A stretch of DNA of 64,000 nucleotides, taken from the NCBI GenBank assembly GCA_007126035.1, contig SLCC01000059.1:1-64000 (forward strand), read 5' to 3'. The notes below the pieces were generated by a model that was not told the origin of the DNA, did not search any database, and saw only the letters and a list, made by a program, of their open reading frames with translations. Position numbers and translations under genes: made by a program. Origin of the DNA: Gemmatimonadota bacterium (lineage in GTDB: Bacteria > Gemmatimonadota > Gemmatimonadetes > Longimicrobiales > RSA9). This document shows, piece after piece, positions 45,742 through 56,013 of this stretch (its first letter is position 1; each line of letters starts with the position of its first letter).

Positions 45742-46338
45742 ATGACAAAGAAATCGATAGTTCCGGTATTGGTAGCAGCCGCCATGTTGGCCGGCTGCGG
45801 GGCCCAGGCTCCCGCCCCCGGTGACGACCCTCTGCCCGAAGCGCAGGAGGAGTTCTGGTCGGCGCTGGAGAGCCTCTGCGGCATGGCCTTCGAGGGTGAG
45901 CTGGCGGAGCGGGTCCCACCCGACGATGTCTTCACCGACCGCCACCTGGTGATGCATGTGCGCGAGTGCGACCCGGACGTCATCAGGATCCCGTTCCACG
46001 TCGGTGAGGACCGGTCCCGCACCTGGGTGCTCTTCCGCACCGATGACGGGCTGCGTCTCAAGCACGACCACCGCCACGAGGATGGCACGCCTGAGGATCT
46101 GACCTGGTACGGCGGGGACACCACCGACGAGGGCACCGCCTACCGGCAGGAGTTCCCGGCGGACCAGGAGACCGCCGACATGCTGCCCGAGGCCGCCACC
46201 AACGTGTGGACCATCGAGGTCCGGCCGGGTGAGGTGTTCACGTACGCCCTGCGTCGGGAAGGCACTGAGCGGCGGCTCCGGGTGGACTTCGACCTGAGCC
46301 AGCCGGTCACGCCGCCGCCGCCGCCCTGGGGCTCCTGA
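45742..46338 (+). CDS. Putative lipoprotein
   Basis: MTKKSIVPVLVAAAMLAGC lipobox. Confidence 0.75.
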   Translation: MTKKSIVPVLVAAAMLAGCGAQAPAPGDDPLPEAQEEFWSALESLCGMAFEGELAERVPPDDVFTDRHLVMHVRECDPDVIRIPFHVGEDRSRTWVLFRTDDGLRLKHDHRHEDGTPEDLTWYGGDTTDEGTAYRQEFPADQETADMLPEAATNVWTIEVRPGEVFTYALRREGTERRLRVDFDLSQPVTPPPPPWGS

Positions 46339-46359
46339 TCGGCCGGGTCAGCCGATCAG
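46335..46359. terminator. Palindromic hairpin carrying the stop codons of both convergent genes in its arms
   Basis: CTGATCGGC - cgggtca - GCCGATCAG; plus-strand TGA 46336-46338, minus-strand TGA 46356-46358. Confidence 0.7.
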
Positions 46360-47306
46360 TCGATAGGCTCCAGGTTCGCCACGATCTGGTGACGTCGCGG
46401 CTCGAGGAACGGGGGCAACGCCACTGACTCGCCCAGGGTGGCGGCGTCCTCGTCCACGGTGAAGCCGGGACCTTCCGTCGCGATCTCGAAGAGTACGCCG
46501 TTGGGCTCGCGGAAGTAGAGGCTCCTGAAATAGAACCGGTCCACCGGCCCGCTGTTGGGGATTCGTAGATCCACCAATCTACGAGCCCAGGCGTCGTACT
46601 CGTGGTCCGGCGTGCGAAATGCCACGTGGTGGACCCCACCCGCGCCCTGCCTGGCCACGGGCAGGTCCGGCTGGACGGCTATGTGCAGTTCGCCGCCGGG
46701 CCCGCCTCTGTCCATCTCGAAGACGTGAACCGCCCCCCCACCGAGGGCCGCGTCCGAGTACTCCCTGGCAGCTGACATGTTCATGAGGCCGGTGAGGGTG
46801 GCCTCGGTGGGCGTCAGGGCCGGTACGCTCATGATGACGGGGCCCAGGCCACGGACCTGATGGTCGGCGGGGACGGGGCTCCGAGCCCAGGCCTCGAACG
46901 CCCCCAATCCCTCCCGGTCGTGCACCAGGGACAGGCGCTGGCCTTCCGGATCCTCGAAATCCAGCGTAGCCCTCCCGTCCCGTGACTGGACGCCGCCGTG
47001 GGCGACGCCGTGCTCGTCCAGCCGCACGGCCCACCACTCCAGGCTCTCCTCGTCAGCCACGCGGAGACCGGTGCGGACGATGCTGTGCGTGCCCCGCTGC
47101 TCCCGGGGCATGGACCAGTCGAAGAAGGTCAAGTCGGTCCCTGGATTGCCCACCGCGTCGGCATAGAAGAGGTGGTAGGCGCTCACATCGTCCTGGTTCA
47201 CGCTCCGCTTCACCAGCCGCATCCCCAGGACGCGGGTGTAGAACCGATAGTTCTCCCGCACCGCCGCGGTGATGGCGGTCAGGTGGTGGATGCCCAGGAG
47301 CTGCAT
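46356..47306 (-). CDS. Ring-cleaving dioxygenase / VOC family (MhqO-like)
   Basis: [60 protein letters not shown]. Confidence 0.92.
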   Translation of the reverse strand: MQLLGIHHLTAITAAVRENYRFYTRVLGMRLVKRSVNQDDVSAYHLFYADAVGNPGTDLTFFDWSMPREQRGTHSIVRTGLRVADEESLEWWAVRLDEHGVAHGGVQSRDGRATLDFEDPEGQRLSLVHDREGLGAFEAWARSPVPADHQVRGLGPVIMSVPALTPTEATLTGLMNMSAAREYSDAALGGGAVHVFEMDRGGPGGELHIAVQPDLPVARQGAGGVHHVAFRTPDHEYDAWARRLVDLRIPNSGPVDRFYFRSLYFREPNGVLFEIATEGPGFTVDEDAATLGESVALPPFLEPRRHQIVANLEPID

Positions 47307-47311
47307 GGCAG

Positions 47312-48817
47312 TCAGCGCCTCGGGTCCGCCCCGGGCACCCTGGGCACGAAGTCGGTGGGGCCAGGCTGCACGTGGGCGGCGGACTCGTACCAGATTGGCA
47401 GGGTGTCCTGGAGGAACGCCCGCTTCTGCGCCCGTTCCGCCTCCATGTCCAGTCCGATGAAGGCCTGGAGTGACGACTTCTCCCACTCGGGCATGGGAAC
47501 CGGCTGGGGCACACCCAGGCGACCCAGGACACGAGACAGCTCGAGCCGGGCTTCGGCTGCCATCTGGGAAGCGACGCTCAGGAGCCGGACCGACTCGGCG
47601 GGAGCATGGGCACCGGCCCCGTGGGACGCCGCTATCCAGTCCCAGCGCCACTGGGCACTCCGGATCATCTGGAGGATGGGCTCCATCTCCTCATCGGTAG
47701 CGCCCGCGTCCCAGGCGGCGCCGGCCTCGATATGGAGCATGGCGAGCTGGCGCTCCGTTGCCCGACGCACCTGGAAGACCCGGTCCTGGTTGGCGTACAC
47801 CAAGGCGAGCATCTCGTCCTCCGTGCCACCGTGGCAGACCAGGCAGGACGTGGAGATGGCGTTGAGCGGGCTCTGGATGTGGTGGTTCGTGAACTTGACC
47901 GCGCCCTCCCGGTGGAAGGGCATGTGGCAGTCGGCGCAGGCCACGCCCCGGTGCGCGTGCACGCTGCTCTGGTAGAGCTCGTAGTCAGGGTGCTGCACCT
48001 TGATCATGGGCGCGCGGCTGATGCTGTGGACCCAGTCGGTGTGATCGACCCGGTCCTGGAACGCCTCCTGGGCGTCGGCGTCGAGACCGTCCTCGTCCCA
48101 CGGGAAGACCAGGTAGCTGTCCTCGCCCCTGAAGTAGTACTCCACGTGACACTGGGCGCAGACCAGCGACCGCATCTCCTGGTGGCTGATGCGGTCGATG
48201 TCGCGACCCATCCGCTCCAGCGCCTCAAGGAGGGCGGGCCGGGTGATCCGTAGCTGTAGCGTGGCAGGATCGTGGCAGTCCTGGCACCCGATGGGGTTGA
48301 CCACCTCCTCACCCAGCTCTCGCCAGGTCATGGCGTAGAAGCCTGCCACGCCATGCTCGTTCATGAGACGGGGCACGTCCGTGCTCTTGCAGGTCCAGCA
48401 GGTGCCAGGCATGTCCACGTTGGTCCGGAGGCTCTGGTGGACGTCCTTCACCGAGTAGTAGTGGCCACGGATCTGGTCGTAGTCACGGGCGAAGGGATAG
48501 CCCGCCCAGAGGACCACCATCTCCGGGTGCTGGGCCAGCATGTCACGATGACGCGAGCCCCCGTACCGGGACTGGAAGGTGGTGTCCAACGTCTGGATGT
48601 ATGTCTGGAACTGGCGCTGATAGGCCTGCCCCCAGACGGCGTTCCGCGGCTCGAACTCGGGCATGGGCTGGACCGGCACACCGGCCACCACCGCCTCGGT
48701 CCGCCGCTCGATGATGGTGGCGCCGAACAGACCGATCAGGAATACGAGGACGGCGGTGGCAAGGAACAGCAGCCACCCGACCCAGGGCCTCGTCTGGACT
48801 ACCTCGGCTATTCTCAT
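47312..48817 (-). CDS. nrfA: Ammonia-forming cytochrome c nitrite reductase NrfA
   Basis: CWTCK catalytic heme motif plus CQDCH, CAQCH, CADCH, CLVCH; NrfA architecture. Confidence 0.95.
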   Translation of the reverse strand: MRIAEVVQTRPWVGWLLFLATAVLVFLIGLFGATIIERRTEAVVAGVPVQPMPEFEPRNAVWGQAYQRQFQTYIQTLDTTFQSRYGGSRHRDMLAQHPEMVVLWAGYPFARDYDQIRGHYYSVKDVHQSLRTNVDMPGTCWTCKSTDVPRLMNEHGVAGFYAMTWRELGEEVVNPIGCQDCHDPATLQLRITRPALLEALERMGRDIDRISHQEMRSLVCAQCHVEYYFRGEDSYLVFPWDEDGLDADAQEAFQDRVDHTDWVHSISRAPMIKVQHPDYELYQSSVHAHRGVACADCHMPFHREGAVKFTNHHIQSPLNAISTSCLVCHGGTEDEMLALVYANQDRVFQVRRATERQLAMLHIEAGAAWDAGATDEEMEPILQMIRSAQWRWDWIAASHGAGAHAPAESVRLLSVASQMAAEARLELSRVLGRLGVPQPVPMPEWEKSSLQAFIGLDMEAERAQKRAFLQDTLPIWYESAAHVQPGPTDFVPRVPGADPRR

Positions 48818-49491
48818 GGAATCCGATCTGGTTCAGTTTGATTCGTTCCTCGGGTCATCAGGTCACGCAGCCAGGTGGGCGTGGCCGGGCCCGCCAGCGG
48901 GATGTGCTCGTAGGGGACGGCGGCCAGGCCACGGACCCGACCGTGTGGCGTCTCCCGATGGCAGTCCCAACAACGTAGGCCCTCCTCCGCGTGCACATCG
49001 TCGCCCCGCACCTCCGGCAGGTTGGTGGCGTGCACGGCGTCGGCGTGGCACCTGATGCAGTTCTCCTGGACCACCCGCTGGCCGGCGGCGTGGATCCGGA
49101 TCACCTGCGGCTCGAGCCGGAAGGTGAAGTAGAATGCGTGGCGCGCCCCGTCCGAGGCCTTGAAGGCGTAGTGCCGCACGATGTTGTCATGGGGCACGTG
49201 GCAGTCGTTGCAGGTAGCAACAGGACGGTGGCGGCTGTGGAACCAGGTGGCGTACTGCGGGGCCATGACGTGGCAGTTGACGCACGTCTCCGGATTGTCA
49301 GACAGGTAGGACGAGGCGCGGGACACGTGGAACACCAGAGCCAACAGACCCAACCCTGCGCCAAGGGCTATGGAGACGGGAAAGACCCAGCCCGGTGGTG
49401 GGGCCAGGGTAGAGATTCCGCGTCGAATTCCCCGTCCTATACGCCTGAGCACGCGTACCACGGGCAATCCGACCCCCCTGGTTGCGTTCAT
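48814..49491 (-). CDS. nrfH: NrfH tetraheme c-type cytochrome (NapC/NirT family)
   Basis: N-terminal TM; CVNCHVM, CNDCH, CIRCH, CWDCH. Confidence 0.94.
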   Translation of the reverse strand: MNATRGVGLPVVRVLRRIGRGIRRGISTLAPPPGWVFPVSIALGAGLGLLALVFHVSRASSYLSDNPETCVNCHVMAPQYATWFHSRHRPVATCNDCHVPHDNIVRHYAFKASDGARHAFYFTFRLEPQVIRIHAAGQRVVQENCIRCHADAVHATNLPEVRGDDVHAEEGLRCWDCHRETPHGRVRGLAAVPYEHIPLAGPATPTWLRDLMTRGTNQTEPDRIP

Positions 49492-49698
49492 GTCTGCTGC
49501 TTCGGGGAGCAAAAAATATGCACCCGGGCGTATCACGCAAGGCATCCGCCCGGGCTACAGATCAGAAAGCGATCAGAGCGCCCGTCGCGGGCGCCGGTCA
49601 CCCGATTCTCCGTGCGCCACAAGGCGCCTGTGAGGCGAGTTGGCGGAAGGTGTCCCCTTCTTGACATCGGGCCACTCGAGGTGGTCCCCAGCTGTTGA

Positions 49699-50493
49699 TC
49701 ACGGGCCCTCACTGATGCCGGCGGCGAACCTGGCGAGCGCCTGGCCATGTTCAGCCCCGGCGATCATGGCCAGGTCGTTGTGCCCGGCGCCCTCGACCCA
49801 CAACGCCTCCTTGGGCCCCGGCGCCGCGTCGTAGAGTCTCCGGCCGTGCCACGTGGGTATCACCGCGTCCCTGGTCCCATGAATGACGAGCACGGGCCGG
49901 CTCACCTTCCGGATCCGGTCCAGATTCGAGAAATGGTCGAACGGAAAGACCTTGATCCTGGTCACCACCCGGACCACGCTGACGAAGGCGCTCTCCAGGA
50001 TCACGGCGGCGGCATCGTAGCGGGTGGCCAGCTCGAGCGTGGGGCCGGACCCCAGGGACCGGCCATGAAGGATGATCCTGTCCGGCGGTATCCCCAGCTC
50101 CCGGACCGCGTAGTGATAGACGGCGACGGCGTCCTCGATGGCCCTCCGGACCGTGGGACGGCGGTTCGTGCTCCGGCCATAGCCCCGATAGTCGTAGCCG
50201 ATGACGGCGAAGCCAGCGGCCCGGAGCTCCTGGAACACGGGCTGGAGGAAGCCCAGGTCCTCCGCGTTGCCGTGGCTGTGGAGAATGGTGTAATGGGCGC
50301 CGGGGTTGGGCAGGTACTGCACCGCCAGGGTATCCCGTTGGCCCACGGGCACGGGGGTGAACGGGACCATGGATCCGCTATAGGATGGTGCCGGCGGCTG
50401 GAACAAAACCTGTTCGGCGTACAGCCATACCATGGCGGCCAGGGCCCCGTAACCCAGCCCTGCCAGGAGGAGCAGGCGCAGCACGGTCATCAC
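49699..50493 (-). CDS. Alpha/beta hydrolase (BEM46-like)
   Basis: HSHGNAEDLGFLQPVFQEL, GYDYRGYGRS, LHGRSLGSGPTLELA, VIHGTRDAVIP. Confidence 0.93.
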   Translation of the reverse strand: MMTVLRLLLLAGLGYGALAAMVWLYAEQVLFQPPAPSYSGSMVPFTPVPVGQRDTLAVQYLPNPGAHYTILHSHGNAEDLGFLQPVFQELRAAGFAVIGYDYRGYGRSTNRRPTVRRAIEDAVAVYHYAVRELGIPPDRIILHGRSLGSGPTLELATRYDAAAVILESAFVSVVRVVTRIKVFPFDHFSNLDRIRKVSRPVLVIHGTRDAVIPTWHGRRLYDAAPGPKEALWVEGAGHNDLAMIAGAEHGQALARFAAGISEGP

Positions 50494-50513
50494 GGTTTCG
50501 CCACTCGACAGTG

Positions 50514-50600
50514 TTATGCCAGCATCGCCCCTGCCACCAGGTAGAGCGCGGCGGCCGCGCCGGCAGCCGCCAGCGGGAGCTGAGTCGTGGTATGGTCCAT
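50514..50600 (-). CDS. Possible 28-aa single-TM microprotein
   Basis: Minus strand ATG...TAA: MDHTTTQLPLAAAGAAAALYLVAGAMLA; no strong SD. Confidence 0.25.
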   Translation of the reverse strand: MDHTTTQLPLAAAGAAAALYLVAGAMLA

Positions 50601-50742
50601 TAGGTCGCCGCCCGTGGCAAGAGCGCCCGCCGCTGATCTCGAAGCATCATCACCTCTCGGTCTCCGCGAATGGTCGCTCGGCTTCAGATACGGCTTGCCG
50701 CCCGCTCAATTGAAGGGTTGTCGCCCGTTCACGCCAGTCGTA

Positions 50743-53700
50743 TCAGAACCGCCACTCCCTTGCCACGAAGGCGCTGAACACGCTGGTGCGCTCAGGCTCC
50801 ACGATCCTGAGCGTGGGCGTAGCGGGCAGGTACCGCGGGTCCATGCTGGTGGTGAAACGGAAGCCACCCGGGGTGGTGTACTCCACCGTCGCGCCGGGCC
50901 TGGTCTCCGTGGTGGGGCGGGCTCGAACAGCGGCGAAGAGGCGGGGCCCGATGTAGAGGCCGGCCTCGATCTCGGTGCCCCGGACCAGATCACCGAATTG
51001 GCCGGTGAAGAGCTCGGTCGGCAGATCAGCGGGCGAGATGTGCAGAATGTCCAGGCCCAGCTCCCGCGCCAACTCGCTCTCGAACTCGTCCAACATCGTA
51101 TTCGCGGCCACGGCTGCCATCTGCTGGGTAGCCAGACCCGCCACGTTCCCCACCAGGTCACCGGCGGCCCCAGCTTGCCCGGCCAAAGTGGTCCGTTGCT
51201 GCTGGAGCACGGCACCCGCCGCCCGACCCAGTGCTACGTACGTGAAGATCTGGGTATCATCAATGGGCGGCCGGGCATCACTCTCCACCGATATTATCGG
51301 GTTGAGCGCCGTGCCGCCGATGGCCACCCGGATCGAGAAGTCCTCCCGGCCGGACATCTGCACCTCATGCTCGGCCGTGATCTGGACCAGAGGATCAATC
51401 GTGGGGTTGCCACCCAGGAACGTGGCGGCTCCCCGGGCCACACGGAAGCGACGGCCCAGGAACGAGTAGTCTCCCCGGTCGGAGTTCACCGTGCCCTCCA
51501 GCGTCAACCGGCCCGCCGCAGCGTCGAGCCGGACTCGCAGCGGCCCCAGCTCCGGAGGCGTGTAGATCTCCACGTTATAGTCGGTGGACCTGATCCAGGT
51601 GTCCGGCTCGATCCTCAGGGCCACGTTCACGTCGAGGTTGGCCAGGAGAGGGGAAGGTCGGTCGACCAGCGCCTCGGCGGCCTCCAGTAGCCGCCCCTCC
51701 AGTTCCCGGAGGAGAGCGGGGTCATCCAGGGCCACCACGGCGGCGCCCCGCGTCTCGGGAACGTAGATGACGCTGCGCCGGGTCCGGGCCTGGCCAGTTA
51801 TCGCCACCTGGTCGAAGGGACCGGCCATCTCCAGGTCCGCGTCGAGACGGATCCGGTAGTCGGACGTGCGCATGACCCACGCGTTCTCGGCAGTCAACTG
51901 CAGATCGAAGCCCGGCTCGGTCAGCGTGCTCAGGTCAATCGCCCCGGTCACCCGCACGGGACCCCGCGCACGGCCCACCAGCGAGTCGACCACCAGCTCC
52001 GCGTCGCTGAAAACGAAGTTGGCCGCCACGTCACCGTAGCGAACGTTGGTGGCCGTAACGCGGAACGCGCCGTCCACCACGGTGGCCTCGCCTTCCGAGA
52101 CCGGTGCATCCCAGGTCCCGCGGATACTGAACTCGCCCGCCAACACCCCCTCCGCATCCCTGACCTGATCCGTCAGCGCTCCCACACCCCCCAGCGGCAG
52201 GCTGTCAGCCATCACGTCTACCACCAGCGGGCCCTCGGCCAGCCTGGGGCCCACCTGGTCGACGATGGCCAGGTCCAAAGGCAATGTGACCTCCGCGATG
52301 GCCATCGTGCGACCCACCTCCTCGAACAACTCCGCCAGCAGCGTCAGCTCCATGGCGCCGTAGGTGAAGGCGATACGGGCGTCCGGGATCCGCTGATCGT
52401 TCCGGGCCGCACCCGCCACGATGGCAACACCCTCGAACTCCGGGGCACTCAGGGTGCCCCCGATCAGCGTCTCCAGGCTGAAGCGTCCGGCAATGTCCTC
52501 ATCGTCCTGCAACAGGGCCTCGAGGTGCGCGAGCTCCACTTCCCGCATGATCACGTGCAGGTCCATTCCCGCCTCGAAAGGCACCTGCCCGTCAACCATG
52601 ATCAGACCGCCGTCGCCACTTGCCAGCTCCAGGCCGTCGACCTCGACCGCCTCGTCGTCCCAACTGACCACCGCCGGCTGGACCGACTGCCAGGTCAGCG
52701 TGTCGAATTGCATGAAGAGATCGTGGACCAGGACCTCCCCCCGGTCCACGGCCAGGGTGAAATCCACATTCGTGCGGTAGGCCGTGTCGTCGGGCTGCCA
52801 CGCCGCCAGCACCGCCCTGCCGGCGCCCTCCCGGTCACCGCGATGGTGTACTTGGGCCAGCGCGCTGTCCAGGATGAATCCCTCGATCATGAGCCGCTCA
52901 GCCCTGGCGTCCAGCTCGATCAGGGTCATGGGCACGCCTCGCCGGATCCAGGCGAAGTCGGCTTCGCCCTCACCGATGTGATGGCCGTAGAGAAACAGCT
53001 CATCCACCTCGACCTCGCCCACGAGGTCGAAGAGATGGATGTTGCCCCGGATGACGCCCCGGGCGTCGAGCCGGCCGGCCACGGTGTCGCGCGGGATGCC
53101 CACGATGGCGGGAGTATCAATGGGCAGCGGCTCCGGCGGCGGTGCCCGGCCCGTGGCGATGGCCTCGACCAGGCGACGGCGCTCCGCCTCCAGCACCATC
53201 TCCCGGGCCTCCTCGATAGCCGCTCGCCGGACGCCGGGGCGCGGCCTCACCACCCCCGTGTCTGGGGGCGGCAGCAGGGGGCTCACCGCGTCCAGCTCCT
53301 CGATCTCGACCTGGTACCGAAGCTCGCCGTCGCGCCGGGCCACCAGTCCGAACTCCCCGTCCGCAAAGGCCATGGCCGGGCCGACCATGACGATGGACGA
53401 GTCGACGCGGGCCAGGCCGTCCGCTATGGCCAGCCGCAGCCGCACCTCATCCGCCGCCCACTCGTCCACCCTGGAGCCCACCAGGTCGGCGCGGACCTCC
53501 GCCCACATGGTGGCAGGGTCCAGTCCGCGGCCGGCGGCATCGATGGAGCCGGTGAGCATGGTGGTGGCGGGGGCGTGTACGGTAATCGCCGCCAGGTCGA
53601 ACGCTTGCAGGCGCGTCGCCAGGTCGTACGCGGGCTGGGGCGACAGCACGTCCAGTGTCCCCGCGGCGAAGATCTCTCCGCCGCCGGGCACCGTCAGGTC

Positions 53701-56013
53701 CGCGCGCAGGGCCAGGTCGCCCAGGTCGCCAGCCGCCTGGAGATCACCGTGCACCTCCCCGATCAGCCCTGCCTCCGGCACGAACCGGCCAGCTATGACC
53801 AGCGACAGCGGCCGGAGTTGCACATCCACCCGGGCCCAGTCGCCGGGCACGATCTCCGCGCGGCCCGCGACCCGGGAAAGCTCTCCCGCCTCGCGGTGCA
53901 CCAGATCACCCTGCACTGCCAGCCGCACAGCGGGTCGGCCGTCCAGGGTGGCAGTGCCTGCCAGCGTCCCGGCCAGCGGGATGTCGGGCTCGAACCGTTG
54001 CAGCAAGAGGACCTGGAGCGGGTCCAGGCGCAAGGTCAGAGACCGGAAGGCCAGCTCGCGCCTCAGGTCCACCGCGCCCGTGGCGGCCACCCTGCTCTCA
54101 CCAGTGGCCGGGTCCTGGAGCGTCAGGTCACCGTCCAACCTCAGGAGCCCACCCGGATCCCCGTCGAGCTCGAGTCGGCCCAGGAGAGTGGCACCGGGCG
54201 GGAGCTCCGGCAGCTCGGCCCGGACCAGGTCGAGGCGCAGCGGCTGGAACTCGAGCGCCAGGGCGCGGAGCCGGAGCTCCTCCCGCAGGTCGAGACCACC
54301 GGCCACCGTCACCCGGCTGCCGCCGGTGACAGGATCGGCCAGGGCCAGGTCTCCCACCACATCCAGGATGGCCGCCGTCGATCCGTGCAGCTGGAGCCGG
54401 CCGGCGATGGTGGAGCCTCGCGGCAGCTGGGGCAGCTCCGGCCGCACCAGGTCGGCCAGGAGCGGGCGGAACTCCATGTCGAAGCGGGTAAACCGTATTC
54501 CTCGCGGCGACGGGTCCACCAGCCCCGACGCCAGCACATGGCTGCGGCCGGTAGCGGGATCGTCCATGGCCAGGTCAGCATTGACCCGGAGCGGACCGCC
54601 CAGGACGCCGTCCACCACCGCCTCACCCGTGATGGCGGCGCCGGGTGGGAACCGCGGCAGCTGGCCCCGGATCAGGTCCGTCCGCAGCGGCCGGAAAGCG
54701 ACCCGAAGCCCGTCGAAACGGATCTCATCCTCCATGCCCAGCACCCCGGTAGCGACAACTCTGCTGCGGCCGGTGGGGGCATGGGTGATGGCCACGTCAC
54801 CGTTTACCCGCATCGCGGCAGGGTCGCCCACGAGCGCCACCCGACCGTCCAGGATGCCGTGCACCGGTGACTCGAATTCAGGGATCACTCGCGCCACCGG
54901 ACGGCTGTCCAGATTCGAGAAGCGCAGGTCGGTGGGCAGCATCCGGAAGAAGTCACCCACCACCATCCGGAGATCCCCGGTGAGCGTGCCCGCACCAACC
55001 ACCAGGTCCAGATCCTCCGCCAGGATGTGCGTGGTGTCCTGGCGCTGGTGCAACGTCAACCGGATATGGCCGCCCCCCTCCTCCGGCAGTGGCGGGTGGA
55101 GCCAGCGCAGGTCCGGGAACATGGCGGGGTCGCCCACCATGCGAAGCATGAGCTCGCCAGTCTCCATCCGGTAGGTCCCGTCAGCCAGCAGCCTGGAACC
55201 GGGCAGGCGGGCCCGCACGTCCTGGAACCAGAGGGAGTCCCCCGAGATCTGGAACTTGCCCTCCAGCCCCCGTACATCCGCTACAGGAGGGCGGAACGGC
55301 TGGGCGATGGCCCGGAGCGCCGCCACGTCGACCACCGTCCGGTCCAGGTCCGGGTCTGCCAGCACAACCTCGTCAAGACTGGCGGTGATCTCCCGGAAAT
55401 CCATCACGTTCTGGAACCCGCCGGGCACCCGCTGGACGTTGTCCCTCGTCTTCTCCTCGTCCAGCGCCTCGGCGATCTTCCGCTCCCGCTCCGCCGCCGG
55501 GCGCTCCGGGTCCGGCCTCCACTCGCTACGAATCGTCACGCGACTCTCCACCACCTCCACAGCCGTCAGATGGACCCAGTGCCCCCAGCCGAAAGGATCA
55601 GGATCAGGGTCCGGCTCGGGGAGGATCCTGGCGTAGTTCCAGTCCTCACCCGGTGGTTGGTCCAGGACCACGTGGGCGTGGACCAGCCGCATGTCGCCCA
55701 GGTCGATCCGACGCCGCAGCAGGCCGCGGATCGAGAACCGCGTCGCCGCGGTGTCCGCCACCAGGAACGGCCGGCCCTCCAGGTCCGTGATGGAGACGTC
55801 CACGAACCGCCAGCGGACCAACAGGTTGCCCTCGAGGCGGCCGACCTCCACCTGTCCGTCGAGGGCCTGGTCGAGCTGGCTGACCACCACCCGCCGCACC
55901 TGCTCCCGGCCCCAGTCCGTCTGGGTCAGGACCAGCAGCGCAGCCATCAAGACCAGCAGGATCGACCCCAGGACGATCCCGACCCAGACCCCGATCCGCT
56001 GGACCCGCGTCAT
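50743..56013 (-). CDS. tamB: TamB/AsmA-like translocation and assembly module protein (DUF490)
   Basis: N-terminal TM helix, long beta repeats, C-terminal DUF490 (GTVNSDRGDYSFLGRRFRVARGAATFLGGNPTIDPLVQITAEHEV). Confidence 0.9.
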   Translation of the reverse strand: MTRVQRIGVWVGIVLGSILLVLMAALLVLTQTDWGREQVRRVVVSQLDQALDGQVEVGRLEGNLLVRWRFVDVSITDLEGRPFLVADTAATRFSIRGLLRRRIDLGDMRLVHAHVVLDQPPGEDWNYARILPEPDPDPDPFGWGHWVHLTAVEVVESRVTIRSEWRPDPERPAAERERKIAEALDEEKTRDNVQRVPGGFQNVMDFREITASLDEVVLADPDLDRTVVDVAALRAIAQPFRPPVADVRGLEGKFQISGDSLWFQDVRARLPGSRLLADGTYRMETGELMLRMVGDPAMFPDLRWLHPPLPEEGGGHIRLTLHQRQDTTHILAEDLDLVVGAGTLTGDLRMVVGDFFRMLPTDLRFSNLDSRPVARVIPEFESPVHGILDGRVALVGDPAAMRVNGDVAITHAPTGRSRVVATGVLGMEDEIRFDGLRVAFRPLRTDLIRGQLPRFPPGAAITGEAVVDGVLGGPLRVNADLAMDDPATGRSHVLASGLVDPSPRGIRFTRFDMEFRPLLADLVRPELPQLPRGSTIAGRLQLHGSTAAILDVVGDLALADPVTGGSRVTVAGGLDLREELRLRALALEFQPLRLDLVRAELPELPPGATLLGRLELDGDPGGLLRLDGDLTLQDPATGESRVAATGAVDLRRELAFRSLTLRLDPLQVLLLQRFEPDIPLAGTLAGTATLDGRPAVRLAVQGDLVHREAGELSRVAGRAEIVPGDWARVDVQLRPLSLVIAGRFVPEAGLIGEVHGDLQAAGDLGDLALRADLTVPGGGEIFAAGTLDVLSPQPAYDLATRLQAFDLAAITVHAPATTMLTGSIDAAGRGLDPATMWAEVRADLVGSRVDEWAADEVRLRLAIADGLARVDSSIVMVGPAMAFADGEFGLVARRDGELRYQVEIEELDAVSPLLPPPDTGVVRPRPGVRRAAIEEAREMVLEAERRRLVEAIATGRAPPPEPLPIDTPAIVGIPRDTVAGRLDARGVIRGNIHLFDLVGEVEVDELFLYGHHIGEGEADFAWIRRGVPMTLIELDARAERLMIEGFILDSALAQVHHRGDREGAGRAVLAAWQPDDTAYRTNVDFTLAVDRGEVLVHDLFMQFDTLTWQSVQPAVVSWDDEAVEVDGLELASGDGGLIMVDGQVPFEAGMDLHVIMREVELAHLEALLQDDEDIAGRFSLETLIGGTLSAPEFEGVAIVAGAARNDQRIPDARIAFTYGAMELTLLAELFEEVGRTMAIAEVTLPLDLAIVDQVGPRLAEGPLVVDVMADSLPLGGVGALTDQVRDAEGVLAGEFSIRGTWDAPVSEGEATVVDGAFRVTATNVRYGDVAANFVFSDAELVVDSLVGRARGPVRVTGAIDLSTLTEPGFDLQLTAENAWVMRTSDYRIRLDADLEMAGPFDQVAITGQARTRRSVIYVPETRGAAVVALDDPALLRELEGRLLEAAEALVDRPSPLLANLDVNVALRIEPDTWIRSTDYNVEIYTPPELGPLRVRLDAAAGRLTLEGTVNSDRGDYSFLGRRFRVARGAATFLGGNPTIDPLVQITAEHEVQMSGREDFSIRVAIGGTALNPIISVESDARPPIDDTQIFTYVALGRAAGAVLQQQRTTLAGQAGAAGDLVGNVAGLATQQMAAVAANTMLDEFESELARELGLDILHISPADLPTELFTGQFGDLVRGTEIEAGLYIGPRLFAAVRARPTTETRPGATVEYTTPGGFRFTTSMDPRYLPATPTLRIVEPERTSVFSAFVAREWRF

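Noticed and set aside
47312-49491. nrfHA as a novel cytochrome system
   Set aside because: Standard NrfH tetraheme and NrfA pentaheme (CWTCK) pair.
49492-49698. FNR or NsrR operator upstream of nrfHA
   Set aside because: No TTGAT-N4-ATCAA or clear NsrR palindrome found by eye.
52525-54870. 781-aa and 711-aa plus-strand ORFs opposite tamB
   Set aside because: Shadow frames caused by GC-skewed codon use; no recognisable domain.
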